DNA of 64,000 nucleotides from Azospirillum sp. B21 (GTDB taxonomy: Bacteria > Pseudomonadota > Alphaproteobacteria > Azospirillales > Azospirillaceae), in NCBI RefSeq assembly GCF_008364825.1, contig NZ_VTTO01000008.1, positions 248,001 to 312,000 on the forward strand, in the 5' to 3' direction. Made by a program: the position numbers and the translations under genes. The notes beneath the pieces are model-generated. The model did not search any database. It saw only the letters and a program-made list of their open reading frames with translations, and was not told where the DNA came from. This document shows, piece after piece, positions 43,313 to 51,436 of this stretch (its first letter is position 1; each line of letters begins with the position of its first letter).

Positions 43313-44428
43313 ATGAGCGCACTTCATATCGCCTTCTGCGGGCAAATCCGTACGCCTCAGCTGTTCGAGCTGTCCTTGCGCCAAGTTGCCGGATTGATTG
43401 AACGCGGTGAAGTCGCGGGTGCGGTGATCGCCACCTGGGCCAGCGAGATCGATGCCCACGCGCCGCTGTTCGATCGCCTGCGGCACCCGCACATCCAAGT
43501 GGTCAAGGTAAATCCGCCATCCGGCGTGACAGTACCGCACAGTTATTTCCACCAGATGACCCTGCTGTACGCTGCCTTGCGGGCTTTGCCCGCCGATGCG
43601 TTGGTGCTGAAGACCAGACCGGATGTCCTGTTCGACTTGGAAGCCCTGCCGGCGCTCGCCCGGCGCCTGCTGGATGCGCCGCCGCCGCCTCGCGATCCCT
43701 TCGTCTTCGAACGCCGGGTCTGGGTGCCCCAGTTCGAAGCGACCTCTCCCTTCTGCGTGAACGACCTGCTGTTCCTGGCCACTCGCCACGACGCCATGCA
43801 GCTGTGCAACTTCGACATGTCGTTCGAACTGAACAACTTCTTCCTGGACCGGCCGGACCAGCGCCTGCCCGAAATTCCGTCTTCTGCTGAAATTCGGCGC
43901 TACTCCTACCCATTTTCCCGCCACTTTCCTCTGCTGGAGGAGTATGGCGACATACTGCACATGACTTACGGCGGACAACCCAACCGGATCGGCGTCATCA
44001 AATACAATCTGTCATCTCCGATCTACTGGCAATACATGGCATTGTATTTTTGGGTTCTTCATAATTACTTCTTGGTCGGACGCCCTCATTATACGGGAAA
44101 GGTCACGCTCGTTCGTGAGGAGCATCAATCCGGACAGAATTTCGCCATTGCCGGTGCCGACCATTACTTCAACGCCATCGAACCAAATGTTTTTTTGGAC
44201 AATTACCGTCAAAGGTGTGATGCGCTGGGGATGCTCTACTGTGGAACCCAGGAGTGGATTGATGCCATCTTCTCCGGAAGCATGGCCGATCCGTCGGCCC
44301 AGGCCCTGATCCTAAACCAGATCGAGGCAGCGCGGACGTTCAGCCCCTCTCCCGAACGACGCGAGTCGTTCCGTCGCTACCGCGTCGGCCTGATCAAGGC
44401 GGCCGGGTTGGAGACGGTGCTGATCTGA
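43313..44428 (+). CDS. WavE-like putative glycosyltransferase
   Basis: 371 aa, 21 bp after the preceding gene, with AGAGGTACAGG before the ATG. The start ALHIAFCGQIRTPQLFELSL and the block ADALVLKTRPDVLFDLEALP resemble WavE-type LPS synthesis proteins, in which a KTR-D motif precedes a metal-binding Asp. YGGQPNRIGVIKYN, YWQYMALYFWVLHNYFLVGR and HYFNAIEPNVFLDNYR are not in motifs I can name. No membrane helix is certain. Codon use is slightly less GC-rich in the second half. Probably transfers the moiety activated by the two preceding gene products; this is inference from the operon. Confidence 0.65.
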   Translation: MSALHIAFCGQIRTPQLFELSLRQVAGLIERGEVAGAVIATWASEIDAHAPLFDRLRHPHIQVVKVNPPSGVTVPHSYFHQMTLLYAALRALPADALVLKTRPDVLFDLEALPALARRLLDAPPPPRDPFVFERRVWVPQFEATSPFCVNDLLFLATRHDAMQLCNFDMSFELNNFFLDRPDQRLPEIPSSAEIRRYSYPFSRHFPLLEEYGDILHMTYGGQPNRIGVIKYNLSSPIYWQYMALYFWVLHNYFLVGRPHYTGKVTLVREEHQSGQNFAIAGADHYFNAIEPNVFLDNYRQRCDALGMLYCGTQEWIDAIFSGSMADPSAQALILNQIEAARTFSPSPERRESFRRYRVGLIKAAGLETVLI

Positions 44429-44515
44429 CGGGAGAAGCTGCTTTGAACATATAAAGCACAACCCTTATGGATGGTCCCCGGACATCGATCCGCCTTTTAC
44501 GGGAGACCGCTCTTC

Positions 44516-44830
44516 ATGGCCGTCATCGATATCGTTCTTGATCTGCCCGACCGCAGGCCCCGCATTCTCCTCGACCTGGACGACAGCCACAGCAACGAGC
44601 GGACGATCACCGGCTGGATCCAGGGCGGGCGCTTCTACGAGCCGGACGTGTCGCTGGCGCTGACCCGGCTGGTGCGCGAGGGCGACTGCGCGGTCGACAT
44701 CGGCGCCAATGCCGGCTTCTTCACCATCCTGCTGGGTGCCCTGACCGGACCGGGCGGGTGCTGTCGGTGGAGCCGCAAGCTTTATGTGGGCGCCGCACTG
44801 CACAAATTCGGGCTGGAGCAGGTGAACACT
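44516..44830 (+). pseudogene. FkbM-type methyltransferase, 5' part, frameshifted and interrupted by an IS
   Basis: ATG with GGGAG upstream. TITGWIQGGRFYEPDVSLAL and CAVDIGANAGFFTILLGALT (SAM motif I) are typical of FkbM methyltransferases. At about 44,750 the frame slips: GRVLSVEPQ is readable only in another frame and LHKFGLEQV again in the first. The gene then runs into the right end of a TnpB-type IS (hairpin from 44831). The C-terminal end lies beyond the IS at 46114. Together the two parts give only about 160 codons, less than a normal FkbM protein (about 250), so internal sequence was also lost. Confidence 0.75.
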
Positions 44831-44851
44831 CCGTCGCTCCGATAGCGACGG
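44831..44851 (-). ncRNA. Right-end hairpin, probable part of the tnpB guide-RNA scaffold
   Basis: A perfect 8-bp stem, 13 nt after the tnpB stop on the minus strand. In this family the guide RNA (omega RNA/reRNA) is made from the 3' end of tnpB plus the right end, and the guide is the flanking host DNA. Its full extent is not determined. Confidence 0.45.
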
Positions 44852-44864
44852 CTTCTCGGTCAAG

Positions 44865-46007
44865 CTAGGCGGTAACCCGCTGGCTTGGCGACCGAAGGCC
44901 GGTTCCCGGCCCCATTCCCTGTGCCCGTTGCAGGATAATCACCGCCGCTGCGACATCGCGATCCATCACGCAGCCACACAAGCATATGTGCGTACGATCA
45001 CTGAGCGTTTTGGTGACCCGGTCTCCACATTGTGGGCAGGTTTGGCTCGTGCCCCGGGGGTCCACCACCTCCACACGGGTACCGGCGCTTGCAGCCTTGT
45101 ACTCGAGGAAGCGACGGAGTTGGCCCCACGCGGCGTTGTGGACCGCCTTGGCCAGCATCGATCGGGCCAGACGGTCGACGTCGAGGTCCTCCAAGGCGAT
45201 GAGGGCATAGCGGTCGACCAGAGACCAAGCGAGCTTGTGTAGGACGTCCCGCCGCTGGTTGGCAATATGGGCCTTGTGACGGGCAAGGCGTTGCTTGGCC
45301 TTGAGCCGGCGTCGGCTGCCCTGCTTGCAGCGGGCAAGGGCACGCTGAAGGCGACGCTGCTTCTTGGCCGCGTGCTTCGTCCATTGCAGTGTCTTGACCA
45401 CGTTACCATCGGAGGTGGCGACCAAGGAGGTGAGGCCGACATCGATACCGACCGACGCACCGTCGCGTGGCTGAACCACTTGGTCAGGCAGCGCGATTTG
45501 GAAGCAGATGAACCATTTGCCAGCCGAGCGGGACAAAACAGCGGTCCCCACTGTCGCCCCGGCCGGAAGATCTCGGTGCCATTTAACCTTGATTTCGCCG
45601 GGAATGCCGGTGATGGCGAGGCGCTTGCTCTTGCGGATCGTTAATCCGTCTCCGACGCGGAGCTCGGCGCTGTCGAAACGGCTCTTGGCGCGAAACCGTG
45701 GGAAGCCTGCTTTGGCCTTGGTCTTGAGGCGGCGAAAGAAGGCCGTGAACGCCTTGTCCAGACGGCGGAGCACCTGCTGAGCGGCCGAATAGCTGAATTG
45801 GGCCAAGCGTTCGTCGACAGTGCGCACCGCCTTCAGTTCGTTGGCTTGGTCGATATAGCGCAACGTCTTGTGCTGACGCCGATAGGCTTCGATGCGCTGC
45901 TGAAGGGCCGCGTTGTAGAGATCGCAGAAGGCCCCCAGCATCTCCGTCAGGACCACGCTCTGGGCCTTGCTCGGATAAAGCCGGTATTTATAGCTCCGCT
46001 GGATCAT
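44865..46007 (-). CDS. tnpB: TnpB, RNA-guided nuclease of IS200/IS605-type element
   Basis: 380 aa, the usual size, starting MIQRSYKYRLYPSKAQSVVL, the classic N-terminus. The RuvC residues are intact: D189 (ASVGIDVGLTSL), E273 (LIALEDLDVDRLA) and the Asp of CVMDRDVAAAVI (349/351). The zinc ribbon is C324-C327 (TSQTCPQCGD) with C342-C344/C346 (ICLCGC). Family knowledge: TnpB cuts empty donor sites next to a target-adjacent motif, guided by RNA from the element's right end, and so helps retain the element. Start ATG at 46007. Confidence 0.93.
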   Translation of the reverse strand: MIQRSYKYRLYPSKAQSVVLTEMLGAFCDLYNAALQQRIEAYRRQHKTLRYIDQANELKAVRTVDERLAQFSYSAAQQVLRRLDKAFTAFFRRLKTKAKAGFPRFRAKSRFDSAELRVGDGLTIRKSKRLAITGIPGEIKVKWHRDLPAGATVGTAVLSRSAGKWFICFQIALPDQVVQPRDGASVGIDVGLTSLVATSDGNVVKTLQWTKHAAKKQRRLQRALARCKQGSRRRLKAKQRLARHKAHIANQRRDVLHKLAWSLVDRYALIALEDLDVDRLARSMLAKAVHNAAWGQLRRFLEYKAASAGTRVEVVDPRGTSQTCPQCGDRVTKTLSDRTHICLCGCVMDRDVAAAVIILQRAQGMGPGTGLRSPSQRVTA

Positions 46008-46113
46008 GGGAAGAGCCTATAGTATGTTCATGATTTGTTCAATCGAGATTGCGGCTGCTCCTCCCTGACTTTCCTCTGCCGCCTCAAGGCGGCAGCTCCC
46101 AGCGGATTGACTG

Positions 46114-46287
46114 ATGGAAGGGTTCGGCTATGCCACCTTCCTGCTGAACCATGACGGATCGCTGCCCAAGCTGATCCCGGCCGGCACCGCGATCCGCGCC
46201 GGCCATTTCCCCAACCTGCTGTTCAGCACGCCGGACGACGTGGCCGCCGGCTGGCCGGAGGAGCAGGCGCAGGTCCTGCTCCCCTGA
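46114..46287 (+). pseudogene. FkbM-type methyltransferase, 3' remnant
   Basis: The frame EGFGYATFLLNHDGSLPKLI ... HFPNLLFSTPDDVAAGWPEE ends at a TGA seven bp before the convergent fcl stop. It has native GC-rich codon use and reads as the C-terminal tail of the methyltransferase whose start is at 44516, on the other side of the IS. The ATG at its beginning is probably fortuitous. Confidence 0.65.
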
Positions 46288-46293
46288 CCCCGG

Positions 46294-47262
46294 TCACATC
46301 CCCCGCAGGGCTCCGCGGCCGACATTCTCCAAGAACCAGCGGTAGGTGGCGGCGAAGCCGTCGCGCAAGGACGTAGGCGCGGTCCAGCCCATCTCCGTCA
46401 TCCGGCTGACGTCCATCAGCTTGCGCGGGCTGCCGTCCGGCTTGGAGGTGTCGTGGCGGAACTCGCCCTCATAGCCGACGACGTCGCGGATCAGCTCGGC
46501 CAGTTCGCGGATCGACACCTCGATGCCGGTGCCGACATTGACGTGCGGCTCGCCCGAATAGTGCCGGGCGAGGAAGACCAGGCCGTCGGCCAGATCGTCG
46601 GCGTACAGGAACTCGCGCTTGGGCGCGCCCGTCCCCCACAGCTCGACGAAGGGCTGCCCCTCCACCTTGGCGCGGTGGATCTTGGCCAGCAACGCTGCGG
46701 CGACATGGCCCCCCTGCAGGTCGAAATTGTCGTTCAGGCCATAGAGGTTGGTCGGCATCGCCGAGATGAAGTCGCAGCCATACTGGCGCCGGTAGGCCTG
46801 GCACATCTTGATGCCGGCGATCTTGGCGATGGCATACCACTCGTTGGTCGGCTCCAGCGGGCCGGTCAGCAGGGAGTCCTCGCGCATCGGCTGCTCGGCC
46901 AGCCGGGGATAGATGCAGGACGAGCCCAGGAAGACCAGCTTCTTCACGCCGACCCTGTAGGCGCCGTGGATGATGTTGGTCTCGATCGCCAGGTTGTCGT
47001 AGAGGAATTCGGCCGGCCGAGTGGAGTTGGCGAGGATGCCGCCGACGGTGGCGGCGGCGACGAAGACCAGATCCGGCTTCGCTTCCGCCATCCAGTCCTC
47101 GACCTCCGACTGGCGGCGCAGATCGACGCGGTCGCGGCCAACGGTGATCAGGTCGCACGGCTCACGCTCCAGCCGGCGGACGACGGCCGCGCCCGCCATG
47201 CCGCGATGCCCGGCCACCCAGACCCGTTTGCCCTCCAGGGAGAAAAGCGATTCCGTCCGCAC
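46294..47262 (-). CDS. fcl: GDP-L-fucose synthase
   Basis: 322 aa from GTG 47262; GGGGCG lies upstream, and the longer frame overlaps the promoter of the divergent gene. Short-chain dehydrogenase fold: Rossmann GKRVWVAGHRGMAGAAVVRR, TVGGILANSTRPAEFLYDNL, catalytic Ser region LVFLGSSCIYPR, and YAIAKIAGIKMCQAYR with the YxxxK pair. PTNLYGLNDNFDLQGGHV and GTGAPKREFLYADDLADG are specific to Fcl (WcaG). It converts GDP-4-keto-6-deoxy-D-mannose to GDP-L-fucose with NADPH, using the product of gmd (57819). The resulting donor probably feeds the fucosyltransferase-like TPR protein at 55636. Confidence 0.95.
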   Translation of the reverse strand: MRTESLFSLEGKRVWVAGHRGMAGAAVVRRLEREPCDLITVGRDRVDLRRQSEVEDWMAEAKPDLVFVAAATVGGILANSTRPAEFLYDNLAIETNIIHGAYRVGVKKLVFLGSSCIYPRLAEQPMREDSLLTGPLEPTNEWYAIAKIAGIKMCQAYRRQYGCDFISAMPTNLYGLNDNFDLQGGHVAAALLAKIHRAKVEGQPFVELWGTGAPKREFLYADDLADGLVFLARHYSGEPHVNVGTGIEVSIRELAELIRDVVGYEGEFRHDTSKPDGSPRKLMDVSRMTEMGWTAPTSLRDGFAATYRWFLENVGRGALRGM

Positions 47263-47449
47263 CGTTGCGCCCCATGCCGCTATGAAAAGCCGTGTGGTGT
47301 CGTAGCATCGGGCTGCTGAGGAATCCAGTCCGCTCCGCTCGACTTGACAAGCGCCGGTCCGGCGCGGGATCGTCCGGCCGCTTGGGCGGGCGGACCTCCG
47401 CCCAGAAACTTGCGCCCAGAAACTTGCGCCCGGAACTGGGGTTTCCATC

Positions 47450-48655
47450 ATGATTCCGAATTTGGCCTTCACCTGGCAGCTCACGGAGGTCCACGGCTGG
47501 GGGCTGGTGGGTGTCCACACCGCCCTCTACCTCGCCGACCAGGGCCGGCCGCCGCTGCTGCTGGAAAAGCCGCTGATGGGCACCCTGCGTCCGGAGAACC
47601 GCGCCAGGCTGCAGCCCCTGGAAGGCCCCTATCAGCAGATCGCCGCCATGGCCGACAACGCCAAGGGCCACATGCTGCTGCTGAAGGAATTCGACGTCCT
47701 GCACGCGCTGGGCAACGGCTTCACCGCCGGCGGCCCGTCGGCGCGGTTCCGCGGCCGGCGCAACGTCGGTGTCATCGCCTATGAGGAAACCCGCTTCACG
47801 CCCGAGGTGATGGCCCGCGCCCGCCAGTACGACCGCATCGTCGTGCATTCCACCTACAACAAGCAGCTTCTGGAGATCTGGGGCTTCGACAATGTCGGCC
47901 TCGCCTTCCAGGGCATCGATCTGAGCGAGATGGTGGAGGCGGAGCCGAGCGGCCGCTTCGGCGACCGCTTCGTGATCTTCTCCGGCGGCAAGCTGGAGTT
48001 CCGCAAGGGCCAGGACATCGTGCTGGCCGCCTTCCGGCGTTTCCATCAGCGTCACCCGGACGCGCTGCTGGTCACCGCCTGGCAGAACGCCTGGCCGGAG
48101 GTCGGCATGACCATGGCGGAATCGCCGCTGGCGCCGAAGCCGCCGCGCATCCTGCCCAACAACATGGTCGACGTGAAGAGCTGGGCGATGGAGAACGGCG
48201 CCGACGAGGAGGGCTTCGTCGACCTGGGCTTCCTCGGCCGCCACCAGATCGCGGGGATCCTGGCCGACTGCCACGCCGCCGTCTTCCCCAACCGCTGCGA
48301 GGGGGCGACCAACCTCGTCGCCATGGAGGCGATGGCCTGCGGCGTCCCGGTGGTGCTGTCCAACAACACCGGCCACCGCGACCTGCTGAAGAGTGCGACC
48401 CAGGGCGACGATCTGTGCCTGACGCTGGACCGGCAGGTTCCGGTCGCCGACCGCGACGGCAGCCGCTTCGGCTGGGGCGAGTCCTCGGTCGACGAACTGG
48501 TGGAGGCGCTGGAGCGGCTCTACGCCGACCGGGACACCGCCAAGGCGCGCGCGGCCCGCGCCAAGGCCTTCATCCGCACCGAGCGCACATGGCGCACCTT
48601 CGCCGAGGCGTTCGTCGACGCCACCCAGGATGCTGCCCAAGCCACTGCCCGGTAA
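47450..48655 (+). CDS. GT4-family glycosyltransferase
   Basis: 401 aa, ATG at 47450, divergent from fcl. N-terminal LTEVHGWGLVGVHTALYLAD, then NVGVIAYEETRFTPEVMARA and RIVVHSTYNKQLLEIWGF. The donor half is FVIFSGGKLEFRKGQDIVLA, GFLGRHQIAGILADCHAAVF, then PNRCEGATNLVAMEAMACGV, the GT4 EX7E-like motif. Soluble GT-B enzyme. Upstream lies a small tandem-like repeat of CCCAGAAACTTGCGC around 47,400. It is followed 28 bp later by a formyltransferase gene, likely one operon. Acceptor and donor unknown. Confidence 0.9.
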   Translation: MIPNLAFTWQLTEVHGWGLVGVHTALYLADQGRPPLLLEKPLMGTLRPENRARLQPLEGPYQQIAAMADNAKGHMLLLKEFDVLHALGNGFTAGGPSARFRGRRNVGVIAYEETRFTPEVMARARQYDRIVVHSTYNKQLLEIWGFDNVGLAFQGIDLSEMVEAEPSGRFGDRFVIFSGGKLEFRKGQDIVLAAFRRFHQRHPDALLVTAWQNAWPEVGMTMAESPLAPKPPRILPNNMVDVKSWAMENGADEEGFVDLGFLGRHQIAGILADCHAAVFPNRCEGATNLVAMEAMACGVPVVLSNNTGHRDLLKSATQGDDLCLTLDRQVPVADRDGSRFGWGESSVDELVEALERLYADRDTAKARAARAKAFIRTERTWRTFAEAFVDATQDAAQATAR

Positions 48656-48683
48656 GGCACATCCGACGAAAGGTTTCCGCCGC

Positions 48684-49355
48684 ATGCCGCCCATCCTGGC
48701 CCTGCTCTGCCCACCGGAGGATGCCCGCCACCTAGGCGCGATCCTCGCCACCGCCAACCGGGATCTGGTCGTGGTGACCGCGGCGGACGCGGCAGGGCTG
48801 GAGCGGACGGTGGCGGAGGCCGGAGGGGTCGATCGCATCGTCGCCTTCCGGACCAACAGCATCGTGCCGGCGGAGCTGCTGCGGCGGGTTCCCGGCCCCT
48901 CCTACAACTTCCACCCCGCCCCGCCCGGCTATCCGGGCCGCTATCCCTTCGCCTTCGCGCTGTATGACGGGGCGATGCAGTACGGCGTCACCGCTCACGA
49001 GATGGTGGAACAGGTGGACGCCGGCCCCATCGTCGGCGCGCTGGGCTTTCCGCTGCCGACCCCGCCGGATCCGGACCGGCTGACCGACCGGACCCACACG
49101 GCGCTGGTCCAGCTGTTCGTGATGCTGGCCGCGCAGCTGGCGCAGACCGACCGGCCCCTGCCGCGCACATCCCTGAATTGGGATCAGAGCCGCCGCTGCA
49201 CGCGCAAGGCGCTGGATGCGCTGCGCGCCCTGCCGCCGGACATCGGGAGCGAGGAGATGGAGCGCCGCATCAGGGCGCTGCGCAGCGTCCGGCACGAGGG
49301 CATCCGCCCCCACCTGACCCTGCACGGCCGCCGCTTCGCTCTGGAAGAGGATTAG
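48684..49355 (+). CDS. Formyltransferase, probably sugar N-formyltransferase
   Basis: 223 aa, start at the ATG of MPPILALLCPPEDARHLG (AAAGG upstream). The formyl-transferase core is present: SYNFHPAPPGYPGRYPFAF supplies the Asn and His, AMQYGVTAHEMVEQVDAGPI the Asp, the N-H-D triad of N10-formyl-THF-dependent enzymes. It is shorter than methionyl-tRNA formyltransferase (about 310 aa) and lacks its C-terminal domain, and it lies in a glycan cluster, so formylation of an amino sugar (as by VioF/WbtJ-type enzymes) is the best guess. The aminotransferase that would make the amino sugar is not in the window. Confidence 0.8.
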   Translation: MPPILALLCPPEDARHLGAILATANRDLVVVTAADAAGLERTVAEAGGVDRIVAFRTNSIVPAELLRRVPGPSYNFHPAPPGYPGRYPFAFALYDGAMQYGVTAHEMVEQVDAGPIVGALGFPLPTPPDPDRLTDRTHTALVQLFVMLAAQLAQTDRPLPRTSLNWDQSRRCTRKALDALRALPPDIGSEEMERRIRALRSVRHEGIRPHLTLHGRRFALEED

Positions 49356-49365
49356 CGGAAGAGGA

Positions 49366-51306
49366 TCAGCCCCTTGCCCCGCCCCCTACCCGGCCCCCTA
49401 CCGCATCGAGCGCGTCCAGAAGCCTGCGTGCCGCGGCGTCCCAGGTGAAATTGTCCATCAGGTGGCGGGCGGCGTCGCGGCGCTCGCCCTCGGGGTCGCG
49501 GATGACCCGGGACAGGATGTCGGCCGCCGCGTCCTCGTCCGGGTGCCACCAGTCCAGCCCGTGGAAAGCCGGATAATGGTCGGTGCTGTATGGCATCAGC
49601 GCCGGGCCGGTGGTGCAGGGAATGAGGTGGGCGACCTCGTCGTTCAGATAGGCGGTGTAGGCGCTGTGCCTGGGCGCGATCAGGCCGGCGCCCAGGCAGC
49701 CCGCCCGCGTGATCGGCAGGTCCCAGCCCTCGCCGTGCGACAGGCTGAAATAATGGGTGGCCATGGCGTAGAGGGCGGCGATGGCCTGCTCGTCGTAGCG
49801 GTCGGTCAGCAGGGCGATGGGTGCCGCCTCCTCCAGCCGGCGGCCGGTGGCGCGCATGCACTGCTCGACCAGCCGGCGCATCTCCCCGACCAGGGCCGAC
49901 CCGCCCTTGCCCACCTTCAGGATCAGGATCGCGTCGTCGCCGGCACGGGTGGCGCGCAGCCAGACCCGCAGAAGCCCGTCCAGGTTCTTGCGCGCGACGA
50001 AGTCCGAGATGTTGAGGACACGCACCCGGTAATCCATCACCCCCCGGCCGCGCGGCCCCGCGATGGGCAGCGGCAGCGCCCCGGCGTCGGCCGGGTTGGG
50101 GGCGATGCCGGGCGGGCAGACGCGGATGCGGTCTTCCGGATGGCCGGCGGCGATCCAGGCCAGCCGCGAGGAGTCTGTCGGCACGATCACCAGATCGTGC
50201 CGCCGGCTGCAGGCGGCGAAGGAGGGCGAGATCCGCGGCCCCTCGAACATGGTGTAGTTGACGGTCGGCACACCGGGGACCGGCTCCACCAGCGGTGGGG
50301 TCAGCACGCTCAGCGCCAGCCGGGGCCGCAGCGGCTCGCCCAGCCGGCGCACCGCCGCCTGCAGGATCGGGTCGGCGAAGGAGGGACGCCAGCTCTCCTC
50401 GCCCGTCAGACCGACCAGCCGCAGCGACTGGCCGCACTCCATCAGGCTGCGCACGAAATGCTGGGCGAAGTCGCCGTAGCCCGACAGCACGGAGAAGGGT
50501 GCGCGCACCAGCAGCCCGTCCGGCATCTGCGGCCGGCCGGCATCCCCGGCGATCCGGCGGTAGAGCCGGGCGCGGGCCAGGAGGTCGGCGTCCTCCCCGG
50601 CCAGGGCGGCGCCATCCGGCGACACCGCGTCCGACAGCATCACCTCGGTCAGATCCGGCCGGCCGAGCGACAGCCGGACCGCGGCCAGATGGCTGCGGGC
50701 ATCGGCATGGCCGGGATGGAGCGCCAGCACGCCGGTCAGGATTTCGGCCGCTTCGGCATGGTCGCCGTTCGATATCAGCGACACCGCCAGCATCACCCGG
50801 CGGTCGGGATCGCCGGGCACCAGCCGGACGGCGTGGCGCAGATGGCGCGCTGCCCCGCCGTAATCGCCGAGCACGTGCAGCAGGCTGCCCAGCCGCTCCT
50901 GCAGCTCAGGCACCTCCGGCTTCAGCACCGCGACCATGCGGAAATGGGCGGCGGCCTCCGTCCGGGCGCCTTTCGCCTGCAGCACGACCGCCAGATTGAC
51001 GCGCGCCTGCATGAACAAGGGATCGAGCGCCACCAGCCGTTCCAACCGTTCCCTCGCCTCGTCCAGGCGGCCCATCCCGTGCAGGATGGCGCCGGCGAGG
51101 TTGAGTGCGCCGCTGTCGCCGGGAGCCTCGCGCAACGCCTGTTCGGCCAGGGCCAGGGCTTCGTCGCGGCGACCGGCCCGGTACAGCTCGATGGCGCGCG
51201 CGGTGTCTTGTCCCATCAAACGGATATCCACTGGCTTGGCGGAAGGGGGCGGGAGGGGGGCGGACGGCGCGATCCTTGGAAGCGCGCTCTTCCTGGCTGC
51301 GGCCAT
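49366..51306 (-). CDS. TPR protein fused to a GT4-like glycosyltransferase
   Basis: 646 aa; ATG 51306 or ATG 51216 (MGQDTARAIELYRAGRRDEA), neither with a strong ribosome site. TPRs at about 33-205 (ALNLAGAILHGMGRLDEARE and similar). The GT-B part (about 250-630) includes FSVLSGYGDFAQHFVRSLME, VNYTMFEGPRISPSFAACSR, DLVIVPTDSSRLAWIAAGHP, RVLNISDFVARKNLDGLLRV, and ATHYFSLSHGEGWDLPITRA, the GT4 donor motif. Convergent with the formyltransferase gene and divergent from the TPR-GT9 gene at 51437. Third catalytic fold joined to a TPR arm in this window. Confidence 0.88.
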   Translation of the reverse strand: MAAARKSALPRIAPSAPLPPPSAKPVDIRLMGQDTARAIELYRAGRRDEALALAEQALREAPGDSGALNLAGAILHGMGRLDEARERLERLVALDPLFMQARVNLAVVLQAKGARTEAAAHFRMVAVLKPEVPELQERLGSLLHVLGDYGGAARHLRHAVRLVPGDPDRRVMLAVSLISNGDHAEAAEILTGVLALHPGHADARSHLAAVRLSLGRPDLTEVMLSDAVSPDGAALAGEDADLLARARLYRRIAGDAGRPQMPDGLLVRAPFSVLSGYGDFAQHFVRSLMECGQSLRLVGLTGEESWRPSFADPILQAAVRRLGEPLRPRLALSVLTPPLVEPVPGVPTVNYTMFEGPRISPSFAACSRRHDLVIVPTDSSRLAWIAAGHPEDRIRVCPPGIAPNPADAGALPLPIAGPRGRGVMDYRVRVLNISDFVARKNLDGLLRVWLRATRAGDDAILILKVGKGGSALVGEMRRLVEQCMRATGRRLEEAAPIALLTDRYDEQAIAALYAMATHYFSLSHGEGWDLPITRAGCLGAGLIAPRHSAYTAYLNDEVAHLIPCTTGPALMPYSTDHYPAFHGLDWWHPDEDAAADILSRVIRDPEGERRDAARHLMDNFTWDAAARRLLDALDAVGGRVGGGARG

Positions 51307-51436
51307 AGCACGGTGTGTTTTTGCGGGTCAACCAGGGGGGCGCCGGCTTCCGGAATTGCAATCGGCGCCGTCCGCCGGTCATAAAGGCGCCCGACAAAGG
51401 CCGACCGAAGGCCTCACGCCCGTCGCGAGCCGTTCC

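Larger units (their letters stand above)
44831..46095 (-). mobile_element. IS200/IS605-group element carrying only tnpB
   Basis: The minimal span runs between two subterminal hairpins. The right end 44831-44851 is CCGTCGCT-CCGAT-AGCGACGG (8-bp stem, 5-nt loop). The left end 46076-46095 is CTGCCGCCT-CA-AGGCGGCAG (9-bp stem). There is no tnpA gene, so the element depends on a Y1 transposase in trans (IS1341-type). Short imperfect ends rather than terminal inverted repeats fit this group. It splits an FkbM methyltransferase gene. Exact termini and the target motif were not resolved. Confidence 0.75.

Noticed and set aside
50936-51436. Upstream extension of the TPR-GT9 gene
   Set aside because: It overlaps the divergent TPR-GT4 coding region and the TPR sequence begins at ATG 51437.
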